Under the pieces are notes generated by a model, which made no database searches, was not told where the DNA came from, and saw only the letters and a list, made by a program, of their open reading frames with translations. From contig JBFLYP010000011.1 in NCBI GenBank assembly GCA_040756575.1, positions 18,278 through 82,277 of the forward strand: a stretch of DNA of 64,000 nt, read 5' to 3'. A program made the position numbers and the translations under genes. This DNA comes from DTYU01 sp040756575. GTDB taxonomy: Bacteria > Bacillota > Desulfotomaculia > Desulfotomaculales > Ammonificaceae. Of this stretch, positions 25,430 through 34,485 are shown piece by piece (the stretch's first letter is position 1; each line of letters opens with the position of its first letter).

Positions 25430-25730
25430 GGTGATCTCCTTGCCGCAGCTCAACCGTTTATCACCCACCCTCGAGTCCACCGCGCTGAAACTTATGGAGG
25501 AAGCGGGAGAACTGGCCCAGGCTATCGGGAAGCTCCGGGGTCTCTCCGGTGAAGTCTGTGCCGAAGATACCCGCACGGTCATGGAAAAGGTGACCCGCGA
25601 GCTTTTGGATGTAGCCCAGACGGCGGTCTCAATGATGTTCGTCCTCGAGGAGTCTTACGGGATAGACATTGAGGCGGCACTCGACCAGCACGTGCAAAAG
25701 CTAAAGGCCAAAGGGTACCTTTCCCTATGA
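25413..25730 (+). CDS. MazG-like nucleotide pyrophosphohydrolase
   Basis: 105 aa. All-alpha NTP pyrophosphatase fold with the Mg2+-binding set: EEAGELAQAIGK near residue 30 and ELLDVAQTAV near residue 70. Members hydrolyse (d)NTPs to NMPs, a house-cleaning activity. It overlaps comEB by 17 nt and wecB by 4 nt. Confidence 0.75.
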   Translation: MAVKHKVISLPQLNRLSPTLESTALKLMEEAGELAQAIGKLRGLSGEVCAEDTRTVMEKVTRELLDVAQTAVSMMFVLEESYGIDIEAALDQHVQKLKAKGYLSL

Positions 25731-26938
25731 GGAAGACGCCCCGAAACATCCTCATCGTTTTTGGCACCCGGCCGGAAGCCATAAAAATGGCGCCTGTAAT
25801 TCAGGTGCTTCGTTCTTCCCCCGATCTTTTCCAGGTCGCCGTGGCGGTTACAGCCCAGCACCGGGAGATGCTGGACCAGGTGCTTGACCTTTTCGGTATT
25901 ACCCCCGATTTTGACCTTGATATTATGCAGGAAGGACAGACTCTCTTCGAGGTAACCACCCGGGCGCTCACGGGGCTTGAAAAGGTTCTCAAGGAGGTTC
26001 GCCCCGACATCGTTCTGGTTCACGGCGACACGACCACAACATTTGCTGCTGCTTTGGCGGCGTTTTACCGCCGAATTCCCGTGGGCCACGTCGAAGCAGG
26101 GCTGCGTACCGGTGATAAGTACGCGCCTTATCCCGAGGAAATGAACCGGCACCTGGCGGGGGTGCTGGCCGACATCCATTTCGCGCCGACGGCGCGGGCG
26201 CGCGCTGCGCTGCTGCGGGAAGGAGTTGACCCGGAGAGCATCTACGTCACCGGGAATACGGTTATCGATGCGCTACACCAGGTAGTGCGCCCGGACTATA
26301 CGTTTCGTGAGCCGGTAATAGCGCAGGCGGTAAATAGCGGCCGCCGGTTGATCCTGGTGACCACACACCGCCGTGAGAACTGGGGTGAGCCGCTCGTTAA
26401 TGCTTATAAGGCACTAAAACGCACAATTGTGAATCACCCTGACATGGCGATGGTGTTTCCGGTCCATAAAAACCCGCTTGTTCGACAGGCGGCTGCGGAG
26501 ATCTTAGGGAAGTGCCCGCGTGTATACCTTACGGAACCGCTTTCATACGTGGAGTTTGCCAACTTGATGGCGAAGAGCTTCATTGTGGTTACAGACTCGG
26601 GCGGTTTACAGGAAGAGGCTCCGGCGTTAGGCAAACCGGTCTTGGTTTTACGGGACGTTACCGAGCGGCCGGAGGCAGTGGAAGCCGGAACAGTGTTAAT
26701 CGTGGGCACGGATGAAGAGCGGATTTTTGCAGGAGTTGAAAGGCTCCTCAAGAACGCCGCTTTTTATAAACGTATGGCTACGGCGGTGAATCCATACGGT
26801 GACGGGCGGGCCGCGGCCAGGATTAAGTCCGGGCTCCTTCACTATCTCGGAGAAGGGCCCCGGCCCGCGGAGTTTCACCCCGAAAGTTCTGACGGGAACA
26901 AGGGTTTTGAGGGCCAACCGTCAAAAGAAAAATTTTAA
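25727..26938 (+). CDS. wecB: UDP-N-acetylglucosamine 2-epimerase (non-hydrolysing)
   Basis: 403 aa. Produces UDP-ManNAc for cell-wall polymers. Diagnostic stretches are FGTRPEAIKMAPVI at the N-terminus, VHGDTTTTFAAALA, GHVEAGLRTGDKY, TTHRRENWG and TDSGGLQEEAP. The fold is GT-B-like. The last 25 residues are a charged tail beyond the usual end. No terminator is seen after it, so transcripts may continue into the atp operon. Confidence 0.95.
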   Translation: MRKTPRNILIVFGTRPEAIKMAPVIQVLRSSPDLFQVAVAVTAQHREMLDQVLDLFGITPDFDLDIMQEGQTLFEVTTRALTGLEKVLKEVRPDIVLVHGDTTTTFAAALAAFYRRIPVGHVEAGLRTGDKYAPYPEEMNRHLAGVLADIHFAPTARARAALLREGVDPESIYVTGNTVIDALHQVVRPDYTFREPVIAQAVNSGRRLILVTTHRRENWGEPLVNAYKALKRTIVNHPDMAMVFPVHKNPLVRQAAAEILGKCPRVYLTEPLSYVEFANLMAKSFIVVTDSGGLQEEAPALGKPVLVLRDVTERPEAVEAGTVLIVGTDEERIFAGVERLLKNAAFYKRMATAVNPYGDGRAAARIKSGLLHYLGEGPRPAEFHPESSDGNKGFEGQPSKEKF

Positions 26939-26966
26939 AAAAGCGTAGGTGAAATTGTATTTTTCG

Positions 26967-26995
26967 GCAGGAATATTTCTCATGGCGTAGAAAAT
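26967..26995 (+). promoter_or_regulatory. Sigma-H-like promoter upstream of the atp operon
   Basis: GCAGGAATA, 11 nt, GTAGAAAAT. It has one mismatch (GAAA for GAAT) to the sigma-H consensus and shares the GCGTAGAA context with the exact matches elsewhere in the window. It lies 110 nt before atpZ. Confidence 0.45.
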
Positions 26996-27104
26996 ATACT
27001 GGACAGAATAAACCTTATTTGGTTAACAAAAGAGTGCAAAAACCCCCGAGCTTGTAAATTCGGGAACAATAAAGGACAATCGGTAACGGAGGACAAATGC
27101 CGTT

Positions 27105-27365
27105 GTGGCCAGGGATACAGGATGGGGTCGGGTTTTGCAGGTTTTTGCTCTGGCTTCAAGCATAAGCGTCCAGTTTGCAGTCTCTGTGGTAGTCGGCTGG
27201 TGGATCGGGCACTTCTTTGACAGACGGCTTCATCTTGAAACGCCGTGGTTAGGCGTCGGAGGATTACTGTTGGGTGTCGGAGCGGGCATTTATGGAATTA
27301 TTCGTTTGACGGGGCGTTTTTCCTGCAGCAAAGAAAATAAGAAAAATAGCAATAAACAGAAATAG
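27105..27365 (+). CDS. atpZ: AtpZ/AtpI-type accessory protein of the F0F1 operon
   Basis: 86 aa with two membrane helices (about 15-35 and 46-66) joined by a short charged loop, the AtpZ pattern. AtpZ and AtpI together are linked to Mg2+ or Ca2+ transport and to c-ring assembly. Start is GTG with GGAGG 12 nt upstream; an out-of-frame ATG lies closer to that site. The lysine-rich tail is typical. Confidence 0.75.
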   Translation: MARDTGWGRVLQVFALASSISVQFAVSVVVGWWIGHFFDRRLHLETPWLGVGGLLLGVGAGIYGIIRLTGRFSCSKENKKNSNKQK

Positions 27366-27390
27366 TTTGCGTGCCGGAGTGATAGGTTAG

Positions 27391-27798
27391 GTGGGTTGGT
27401 TTTTGGGAGAGTTTGAAAGGTTTACCGGTAGGATAATCCGCGAGGCCATTTGGATCCTGGTAGTTTTATTGGCGGTGTTGCCGTGGTATCCGCGGAACCC
27501 GCTGCTTGCCGGTTTTGCCTTGGGCTTGGCCGTCAGCATCCTCAACGGTTTCTTTCTCACCCTCAGAATGCGGAAAATGCTCTTACTTATGCCTTACGGC
27601 TCCGACCGCGCCAAAATATTCGTTCAGGTGGGAATGGTCAGCCGTTGGGGTTTGATCTTTGCGGTGCTTTATTTTGCAGTGAAGACGGGTTGGTTTAATC
27701 TTGCTGCCGTGTTAGGCGGGTTGTTGGTAGTGCCCGTCTTCAGTGTTTGTGAGGCGATAAGGGCCCTTATTTGCAGCCGTGTAGAAGCCGGCGCATAA
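27391..27798 (+). CDS. atpI: ATP synthase subunit I
   Basis: 135 aa with four hydrophobic helices. By position between atpZ and atpB and by hydrophobicity pattern it is AtpI, the chaperone that helps c-ring assembly. Sequence conservation in the family is low, so the call leans on context. Confidence 0.75.
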   Translation: MGWFLGEFERFTGRIIREAIWILVVLLAVLPWYPRNPLLAGFALGLAVSILNGFFLTLRMRKMLLLMPYGSDRAKIFVQVGMVSRWGLIFAVLYFAVKTGWFNLAAVLGGLLVVPVFSVCEAIRALICSRVEAGA

Positions 27799-27839
27799 GG
27801 GCTTCTTTGTTTTCCAGTCGGTTAAGAAAGGGGGTGAGT

Positions 27840-28658
27840 GTGGTTTTGGAGGTAACGAGGCGTAAAAGAATTCTTTTCTTCGGGTTGCTGCTGATTTTCA
27901 TGGTTTTCGTTGCTTCCGGTTGCGGCGAAGGTTTCGACCTTCACCATACCGAGAAAGAGTTAAATACCTGGGGTTTTCCCATGGAACCGACCACTGTTAA
28001 TATTGCCGGTTATGACGTCAAGCTGAACCTTGGCACGATTTATTACACCTGGATAGCGATGGCGCTCACATTGCTTCTCGGCCTTGCTGCAGCCAGGGGA
28101 TGTACTATCCGGACTCCGTCCAAGCTGGCTTCCATGATAGAAATGATCTTCGACTTTCTGAAGGGGCAGCTCTATGACAGCATGGGTGAGAAGAAAGGCC
28201 GGGGGCTTTACCTACTCATCCTTACCTATTTCATTTTCATTTTAGTATGCAATTTGATGGGTCTGGTGCCTACGCTGGTAGCCCCGACAGGCGATATTAA
28301 TACCACCTTGGGGCTGGCCTTGATCACCTTTGTCTTGATCTACGTTTGGGGGCTCAGGTATACCGGGCCTAAGATGTTCAAGCATTACGTAATGCCGATA
28401 CCGCTTCTGCCGATCATCGAAGACTTCGCCAAACCGATCACGCTTGCATTCCGACTTTTCGGCAACATGAAGGGCAAACACATCATGACGGTGGCGCTGT
28501 TAGGCCTCATTACCGGCGCTGCGGAGTACTGCGGCGGATTCCTGGCTTCGGTTATCTGGCTTGCTTTTGGTATATTTGTTTCGGCAATCCAGGCATTTGT
28601 ATTCACAGTGTTAAGTATCGCTTACATCTCAATGGTTGTAAGTGAGGATCACCATTAA
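27840..28658 (+). CDS. atpB: ATP synthase F0 subunit a, with lipobox-like N-terminus
   Basis: 272 aa. Subunit a forms the two half-channels that carry ions to the c-ring. The essential Arg is in ITLAFRLFGNMKG near residue 205; five to six helices are visible. GTG 27840 is preceded by AAAGGGGG; a GTG two codons earlier is also possible. The N-terminal helix ends FVASGCGEGF, which looks like a lipoprotein signal with Cys at the +1 position, unusual for this subunit. Confidence 0.93.
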   Translation: MVLEVTRRKRILFFGLLLIFMVFVASGCGEGFDLHHTEKELNTWGFPMEPTTVNIAGYDVKLNLGTIYYTWIAMALTLLLGLAAARGCTIRTPSKLASMIEMIFDFLKGQLYDSMGEKKGRGLYLLILTYFIFILVCNLMGLVPTLVAPTGDINTTLGLALITFVLIYVWGLRYTGPKMFKHYVMPIPLLPIIEDFAKPITLAFRLFGNMKGKHIMTVALLGLITGAAEYCGGFLASVIWLAFGIFVSAIQAFVFTVLSIAYISMVVSEDHH

Positions 28659-28694
28659 CCAAGAAACATCTTTGAGGAGAAGGGAGGGAAAGTG

Positions 28695-28931
28695 ATGGAG
28701 GTTGGTGCCGGTGCAGCTTTAGGTATGGCTCTTGCTGCCGGGCTCGGTGCTCTCGGCGCTGCTATTGGTGACGGTATCGCTACCGGTAAATGCTTGGAGG
28801 GTACTGCCCGCCAGCCGGAGTTGCGGGGTCAGCTCATGACCATTATGTTCATCGGCGTGGGCTTAATCGAGTCAATTCCGATTATTGCCGTGGTTGTGGC
28901 GTTCATGCTCATGGGTAAGATCGGTCACTAA
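28695..28931 (+). CDS. atpE: ATP synthase F0 subunit c
   Basis: 78 aa, two helices joined by the polar loop ARQPELRGQ. The ion-binding Glu is in VGLIESIPII of helix 2. The Gln of the classical Na+-binding set (helix 1) is Asp here, in AAIGDGIATGK, a pattern common in clostridial relatives, so ion choice cannot be settled by eye. A GTG directly precedes the chosen ATG. The gene is followed by a strong hairpin. Confidence 0.95.
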   Translation: MEVGAGAALGMALAAGLGALGAAIGDGIATGKCLEGTARQPELRGQLMTIMFIGVGLIESIPIIAVVVAFMLMGKIGH

Positions 28932-29021
28932 TTGACTCATTCGCAAGGATTTTTAAGACAGTTACGGGTTTCGTTTACAGGGTTACAGGCTTGAAAAACT
29001 ATGTCATTAATTGAAATTGGA

Positions 29022-29055
29022 GCAGGTTTTAGCCGTCGAGCGGCTGAAACCTGCT
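29022..29055 (+). promoter_or_regulatory. Intra-operon hairpin between atpE and atpF
   Basis: GCAGGTTTTAGCCG and CGGCTGAAACCTGC pair almost perfectly around a TCGAG loop, followed after ten bases by TTTTT. It lies in a 158-nt gap, the largest natural gap in the operon. It could be a partial terminator or an mRNA 3'-end stabiliser that raises subunit c over its neighbours. Confidence 0.65.
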
Positions 29056-29089
29056 ACCGAACCCTTTTTGCGGAAGGAGGGAAAACCCG

Positions 29090-29578
29090 GTGGTAGAGAT
29101 TAATGGAACGCTGCTTGTCCAGATTTTTCATTTCCTCCTCTTGCTGGTCCTTCTCCGCCTTGTGGCCTATAAGCCGATCTTGAAGGTATTAGAAGAACGC
29201 CAGAAGTATGTGGCTTCTAATATTGAACAGGCAGAGAGGCAGCGGGCGGATGCGGAGAAGATCAAGGCGGACTTAGAGGCGGAGATGCGCCGCACCCGCG
29301 AGGAGGCCCAGAAGATTATCGAACGGGCTACCAAGGCCAGCGAGGAGCAGGCGCAGGCCATCATGGAAGCGGCGAAAGAAGAGGCGGCCCGTCTCAAAGA
29401 GGGAGCGCTGGCGGACATCGAAAGAGAGAAAGATAAGGCCTTGGCTGAGCTTAAGGATCAGGTTGCGAGTATGGCTGTTCTGGTCGCCAGCAAAGTGATC
29501 CGGGATGGTTTGACGGCCGATATGCAGGAAAGGCTCATCAAGGATGCCGTTAGTGAGGTGAAGAATCTGCCATGCTAA
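29090..29578 (+). CDS. atpF: ATP synthase F0 subunit b
   Basis: 162 aa. One N-terminal membrane helix (LLVQIFHFLLLLVLLRLVAY) followed by a long charged coiled coil rich in Ala, Glu and Lys, the peripheral stalk. GTG start after GGAAGGAGGG. The last codons overlap the atpH start. Confidence 0.95.
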   Translation: MVEINGTLLVQIFHFLLLLVLLRLVAYKPILKVLEERQKYVASNIEQAERQRADAEKIKADLEAEMRRTREEAQKIIERATKASEEQAQAIMEAAKEEAARLKEGALADIEREKDKALAELKDQVASMAVLVASKVIRDGLTADMQERLIKDAVSEVKNLPC

Positions 29579-30120
29579 AAGGCGCGGTAGCCGAACGTTA
29601 CGCTGGAGCGCTGTTCAGCGTAGCGCAGGAAAAGGGCCTCATGGATGAGATCGAACAGGAACTCAAAGACATACTGGAGGCTTTGGATGCTTCACCGGAC
29701 TTTCGGCGGGTGTTTTATCATCCTCAGGTTTCTACCTCTCTCAAGAAGCAGATCATCAAAGAGGCTTTTGGCGCTGAAGTGAAAGAGTTGACCTTGAACT
29801 TTATAAATGTTATTTTAGATGCCCGGCGGGAGGCCTTTTTCAAGGATGTTGTCAACGAGTACACCCGCTTGGTTAACGAAACAAGGAATGTTGTTGAAGT
29901 CAAGATCACGTCAGCGGTGGAGGTGCCGTTTGATTCTAAGGATAACCTGGTGGAAGCCCTTTCCAAGGTTACGGGCAAGGATGTCCGGGTTGAGTACGAG
30001 CTGAAACCGGAAATCCTGGGCGGCCTCATCATCCGCATCGGTAACCGGGTTATCGATTCGAGCATTGTGCGGCAGCTCGAGCGCCTGAGAGAACAGATCC
30101 GCGAAATTCGAGTTGGATAG
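29572..30120 (+). CDS. atpH: ATP synthase F1 subunit delta
   Basis: 182 aa. Joins the peripheral stalk to the top of F1. N-terminal helical domain (VAERYAGALFSVAQEKGLMD) and the conserved C-terminal ELKPEILGGLIIRIGNRVID are both intact. Confidence 0.95.
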   Translation: MLKGAVAERYAGALFSVAQEKGLMDEIEQELKDILEALDASPDFRRVFYHPQVSTSLKKQIIKEAFGAEVKELTLNFINVILDARREAFFKDVVNEYTRLVNETRNVVEVKITSAVEVPFDSKDNLVEALSKVTGKDVRVEYELKPEILGGLIIRIGNRVIDSSIVRQLERLREQIREIRVG

Positions 30121-30135
30121 GGGTGACAGAAGAAA

Positions 30136-31659
30136 ATGAAACTGAGACCTGAAGAAATCAGTTCGATAATCCGCCAGCAGATTGAAAAATACGAGGTTCA
30201 GGTTGAGGTTACCGATGTCGGTTCGGTTATCTACATCGGTGACGGTGTTGCGCGGGTTTACGGGCTGGAAGATTGTATGTATGCCGAGCTTTTGGAGTTC
30301 CCAGGTGGCACGCTCGGAATGGCGCTCAACCTGGAGGAGGACAATATCGGCTGCGTTATTCTCGGTCCGTATAAACACATTAAAGAAGGCGATGTGGTTA
30401 AGAGGACTGGGCGTATCGCCTCGGTGCCGGTGGGTGACGCGCTTATCGGCCGTGTAATCAACCCTGTGGGGATGCCGCTGGATGGGAAGGGCCCCATAAA
30501 ATCGGACAAGTTCCGCCCGATCGAGAAAATCGCCCCCGGTGTTATTTACCGGAAACCGGTAGACACGCCCCTGCAGACGGGCATTAAGGCAATAGACGGA
30601 ATGATCCCCATCGGCCGCGGACAGCGCGAGTTGATCCTCGGCGACCGGCAGACGGGTAAAACGGCGATCGCCGTGGACGCAATCATTAATCAGAAGGGCC
30701 AGAACTGCATCTGCATTTATGTGGCTGTCGGCCAGAAGGCCTCGACGGTGGCCAACGTCATTCAGAAATTCCATGAGTACGGCGCAATGGATCATACGAT
30801 AGTGGTCTCGGCAACCGCCTCCGACCCGTCGCCGCTGCTGTACATCGCTCCCTTTGCCGGAGCGGCGATTGGCGAGGAATTTATGGATCAGGGCAAGGAC
30901 GTCCTCATCGTTTATGACGATCTATCGAAGCAGGCGGCGGCCTACCGCGAGCTTTCGCTTCTTCTGCGGCGCCCGCCCGGTCGCGAGGCGTACCCGGGTG
31001 ACGTCTTTAACCTGCACTCCCGGCTCCTCGAGCGAGCGGCGAAGTTGCATCCCGATTACGGCGGCGGCTCAATGACCGCGCTTCCGGTAATCGAAACGCA
31101 GCAGGGTGACGTTTCTGCATACATCCCGACGAACGTTATCTCAATTACCGACGGCCAGATATACCTTGAACCCGACCTCTTTTACGCCGGTGTCCGTCCG
31201 GCAATTAACGTAGGTCTTTCGGTATCCCGCGTCGGCGGTAAGGCACAGCGGAAAGCGATGCGTCAGGTAGCCGGACAGTTGCGCTTGGACCTTGCGCAGT
31301 ACCGGGAGCTGGCCGCCTTTGCTCAGTTCGGTTCTGACCTTGACAAGGCGACCCTGGCCCGGTTAAACCGCGGTGAGCGGCTGGTGGAACTTTTGAAACA
31401 GGACCAGTACGTTCCGATGCCGATGGAGGAGCAGGTTGTCTCCATTTATGCAGGCGTCAGGGGTTACCTCGATGACCTGCCGACAGACAAGGTCCGTGAC
31501 TTCGAGGCTGAGTTGTTGAAGTATGTGCGAACCCAGCAGGCAGGCATTTTAGACGCGATCAGGAAAGACCTTGAGATAAAGCCCGAGACGGAGTCGAAAC
31601 TTAAAAGCGCCATCGAGGAGTTCAAGAAGGGCTTCAAGATGCAGTACGGCTTGGCGTAA
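30136..31659 (+). CDS. atpA: ATP synthase F1 subunit alpha
   Basis: 507 aa, full length. Non-catalytic nucleotide-binding subunit with Walker A GDRQTGKTAIA near residue 170, the signature PAINVGLSVSRVGGKAQ and the C-terminal helical domain. ATG after GGGGTGACAGAA. Confidence 0.97.
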   Translation: MKLRPEEISSIIRQQIEKYEVQVEVTDVGSVIYIGDGVARVYGLEDCMYAELLEFPGGTLGMALNLEEDNIGCVILGPYKHIKEGDVVKRTGRIASVPVGDALIGRVINPVGMPLDGKGPIKSDKFRPIEKIAPGVIYRKPVDTPLQTGIKAIDGMIPIGRGQRELILGDRQTGKTAIAVDAIINQKGQNCICIYVAVGQKASTVANVIQKFHEYGAMDHTIVVSATASDPSPLLYIAPFAGAAIGEEFMDQGKDVLIVYDDLSKQAAAYRELSLLLRRPPGREAYPGDVFNLHSRLLERAAKLHPDYGGGSMTALPVIETQQGDVSAYIPTNVISITDGQIYLEPDLFYAGVRPAINVGLSVSRVGGKAQRKAMRQVAGQLRLDLAQYRELAAFAQFGSDLDKATLARLNRGERLVELLKQDQYVPMPMEEQVVSIYAGVRGYLDDLPTDKVRDFEAELLKYVRTQQAGILDAIRKDLEIKPETESKLKSAIEEFKKGFKMQYGLA

Positions 31660-31674
31660 GCCGGAGGTGACGTA

Positions 31675-32550
31675 ATGCCATCACTACGCGACTTTAGACG
31701 GCGCATCAAGAGTCTCCAGAGCACGCAGAAGATTTGCAAGGCGATGAAGGCCGTGGCCACCGCAAAGATGGCCAAGGCACAGGCAGCGGTTACGGCGGCA
31801 CGACCCTACGCCCGGCAGATCCACGAAGTCTTGGGGCGCCTGTCCCGGGCGGCCGGTGATGTGAAGCACCCGCTCCTGGCGGTACGCGAGCCGAAGAAGG
31901 TCTGCTACATAGTTATTACCGCCGACCGCGGTTTGTGCGGAGGTTTTAACAGCAATATTTTACGGACGACGATGCGTGAGCTTCAGGCGCACCCTGATGC
32001 GGCTCTGGTTGCAGTGGGACGTAAAGCCAGGAACTTCTTCCGCTTCCGCAAAATGCCGATGGAGGCGGAGTTTACCGGCTTGGGCGAGGATATCAAATTT
32101 GCATACGCCCGGCAGATAGCGAAGCTCCCGATCGAGAAATACGCTGCCGGTGAGTACGATGCTGTGTACGTTGTTTATTCAAAATTTATCAATATCCTTG
32201 TCCAGCAGCCGACGGTGGTTAAGGTTTTGCCGGTTGAACCGCCGGCCGAGGAAGAGGGTGCCGGCAAGGAGGAGAAGAAGCGTGGGCCGGAGCCGCTTTA
32301 TATCTTTGAGCCTTCTGCGGAAGCCGTGCTATACGACCTGCTGCCGAAATACGTGGAGACGGTTATCTATCATGCGATATTAGAGTCGAAGGCCGGCGAG
32401 CACAGCGCCCGGATGACCGCAATGGACGGAGCGACAAAAAATACGGAAGAAATGATCGCCCGGACGACGCTGAGGATGAACCGGGTCCGCCAGGACGGAA
32501 TTACAAAGGAGTTGCTCGAAATCGTTGGCGGCGCGGCGGCGCTCGAGTAA
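31675..32550 (+). CDS. atpG: ATP synthase F1 subunit gamma
   Basis: 291 aa. Central rotor shaft; the N- and C-terminal helices that form the coiled coil (RDFRRRIKSLQSTQKICKAM and MIARTTLRMNRVRQDGITKE) are present. A charged insertion, VEPPAEEEGAGKEEKKRGPE, sits near residues 180-205 and is longer than in Bacillus. The usual short gap to atpD is replaced by RBS element copy C. Confidence 0.95.
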   Translation: MPSLRDFRRRIKSLQSTQKICKAMKAVATAKMAKAQAAVTAARPYARQIHEVLGRLSRAAGDVKHPLLAVREPKKVCYIVITADRGLCGGFNSNILRTTMRELQAHPDAALVAVGRKARNFFRFRKMPMEAEFTGLGEDIKFAYARQIAKLPIEKYAAGEYDAVYVVYSKFINILVQQPTVVKVLPVEPPAEEEGAGKEEKKRGPEPLYIFEPSAEAVLYDLLPKYVETVIYHAILESKAGEHSARMTAMDGATKNTEEMIARTTLRMNRVRQDGITKELLEIVGGAAALE

Positions 32551-32654
32551 CGCTTGGAGGTCTCGTGAACTGTCGAACTGGTTTCGTGAGCTTACACTGT
32601 TGAAAATTGAATAAGTAATGTTGAAATCGCGAAAACAAGCGTGGCGCGAATAAC

Positions 32655-33039
32655 GAATTGGGAAGTGAAAAGTGCAAGTGAGGCTTGCGGAAGAATTCAC
32701 TGCGCGAATTTTTCCCTTAGAAATCTCACTTCTAACTCCGCACTTCGCACCTCTTAATTGCTGCGCGAAGTTTTACAGCGGTTTCCTTGGAGGAGTGCCA
32801 CAGGCGGCAAGCTGCACAACGAAGGGTGAAAATGGGGCGAATAGACCCATAAACTGGTTGCTTAGATGCAGAGGAGTAACATAAACGGAACGCGGTGAGG
32901 AGCGAGCAGTACAAGGAAGGCGCAGCCGGACGGGCCGGAGCGTATACGGAAATACGTGAGGACCCGGCCGGCGAGCCTGACGTATTAATGCGAAGCTCAT
33001 CGCCGTGCCGCACGGAAGAAGAACGCATTCTCGGAGGAG
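32655..33039 (+). repeat. RBS element copy C, inside the atp operon
   Basis: The 385-nt element fills the gap between atpG and atpD. Its left 115 nt are the asymmetric module (GGGAAGTG arm, GCGCGAATTT stem segment, CTCACTTCTAACTCCGCACTTC arm). Its core from 32781 carries GGAGGAGTGCC, GCGGC-AA-GCTGC (G-U wobble kept), GGGGCGAATAGACCC, GCGCAGCCGGACGGG, a stem CGTATACGGAAATACG, GAAGCTCATCGCCG and the terminal CATTCTCGGAGGAGG, which is the only Shine-Dalgarno available to atpD. The ATG of other copies is AGG here, so no peptide is encoded. Confidence 0.88.
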
Positions 33040-33053
33040 GTTTGAACGAGAAA

Positions 33054-34472
33054 ATGAATGTTGGCGAAGTAGTACAGATAATCGGCGTTGTGGTTGACGT
33101 GCGGTTTCCTCCCGGTCAGGTACCGGAGATTTACAACGCCTTAAAAGTGGAGTACGACGACGCTTTTACCGGTAAGAAAATCGAGCTTACGCTCGAGGTG
33201 GAACAGCACCTTGGCAATAACGTGGTTAGGACCGTTGCTATGTCCACTACCGACGGGCTGAAACGGGGAGCCAAGGTTGTTGATACCGGTGCACCGATTT
33301 CAGTACCGGTCGGGAGAGCGACGCTCGGCCGGCTTGTTGATGTTCTTGGCACACCGATTGACGGGTTAGGACCTATAAACACGGATAAGTATTATCCGAT
33401 CCACAGGCAAGCGCCCCCGCTGGTAGAACAGTCCACGAAGGTGGAGCAGCTCGAAACAGGGCTGAAGGTCGTCGACCTGCTGGTCCCGTTCATGAAGGGC
33501 GGTAAAATTGCGATGTTCGGCGGCGCTGGCGTCGGTAAGACGGTTATCGTTATGGAGCTTATCAACAACATTGCCAAGCAGCACGGCGGCATTTCGGTGT
33601 TTGCGGGCGTGGGCGAACGCACCCGTGAAGGAAACGACCTTTATTTAGAGATGACGGAGGCCGGCGTTATGCCCAAGACGATGATGGTTTTCGGCCAAAT
33701 GAATGAGCCGCCGGGCTGCCGCTTGCGTGTTGGCCTGACCGGTCTTTGTCTCGCCGAGTACTTCCGGGACGAAGAGGGCGCGGACGTGCTGATCTTCATT
33801 GACAACATTTTCCGTTTTTCGCAGGCCGGGTCCGAGGTGTCGGCTTTGCTCGGCCGGATGCCTTCCGCCGTGGGTTACCAGCCGACACTGGCGACCGAGA
33901 TGGGTCAGCTCCAGGAGCGGATTACGTCCACCACCAAGGGTTCGATCACTTCGGTGCAGGCCGTATACGTACCTGCCGACGACCTGACCGACCCTGCTCC
34001 GGCCAATACCTTCGCGCACTTGGACGGCACCGTGGTGTTGTCACGGCAGATCGCAGAGCTCGGTATTTACCCGGCGGTTGACCCGCTCGACTCGGTGTCA
34101 AGGATTCTCGATCCAAAGGTAGTGGGTGCGGATCACTACCAGGTGGCGCGCGGTGTGCAGAAGGTACTCCAGCGATACAAAGAGCTCCAGGACATCATCG
34201 CTATCCTCGGTATGGAAGAATTGTCGGAAGAGGATAAACTAATCGTGGCGCGGGCACGGAAACTTCAGCGGTTCCTTTCGCAGCCCTTCCACGTTGCCGA
34301 GGCATTCACCGGCAGACCCGGAGCTTACGTGCCACTGAAAGAAACTATCCGGGGATTTAAGGAGATCTTGGACGGGAAGCACGACGACCTGCCGGAAGAC
34401 GCCTTTTATATGGTTGGCGGAATTGAAGAGGCCGTTGAACGCGGTAAAAAACTCCTTGCGGCGGCCTCCTAA
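33054..34472 (+). CDS. atpD: ATP synthase F1 subunit beta
   Basis: 472 aa from ATG 33054 (MNVGEVVQIIGVVVDVRFPP), the usual N-terminus. The catalytic Walker A is GGAGVGKTVIVM and the Glu after it lies in AGVGERTREGNDL. The nearest Shine-Dalgarno, GGAGGAGG, belongs to the repeat and is 13 nt from this ATG; an in-frame TTG at 33042 would be too close to its end but could use the upstream GGAGG. The start is therefore uncertain by four codons. Confidence 0.96.
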   Translation: MNVGEVVQIIGVVVDVRFPPGQVPEIYNALKVEYDDAFTGKKIELTLEVEQHLGNNVVRTVAMSTTDGLKRGAKVVDTGAPISVPVGRATLGRLVDVLGTPIDGLGPINTDKYYPIHRQAPPLVEQSTKVEQLETGLKVVDLLVPFMKGGKIAMFGGAGVGKTVIVMELINNIAKQHGGISVFAGVGERTREGNDLYLEMTEAGVMPKTMMVFGQMNEPPGCRLRVGLTGLCLAEYFRDEEGADVLIFIDNIFRFSQAGSEVSALLGRMPSAVGYQPTLATEMGQLQERITSTTKGSITSVQAVYVPADDLTDPAPANTFAHLDGTVVLSRQIAELGIYPAVDPLDSVSRILDPKVVGADHYQVARGVQKVLQRYKELQDIIAILGMEELSEEDKLIVARARKLQRFLSQPFHVAEAFTGRPGAYVPLKETIRGFKEILDGKHDDLPEDAFYMVGGIEEAVERGKKLLAAAS

Positions 34473-34485
34473 GGAGTGAGCGTTA

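Noticed and set aside
29911..30795. 294-codon minus-strand frame opposite atpA and atpH
   Set aside because: Shadow of strongly conserved ATP synthase genes in a GC-rich third-position context; no family similarity.
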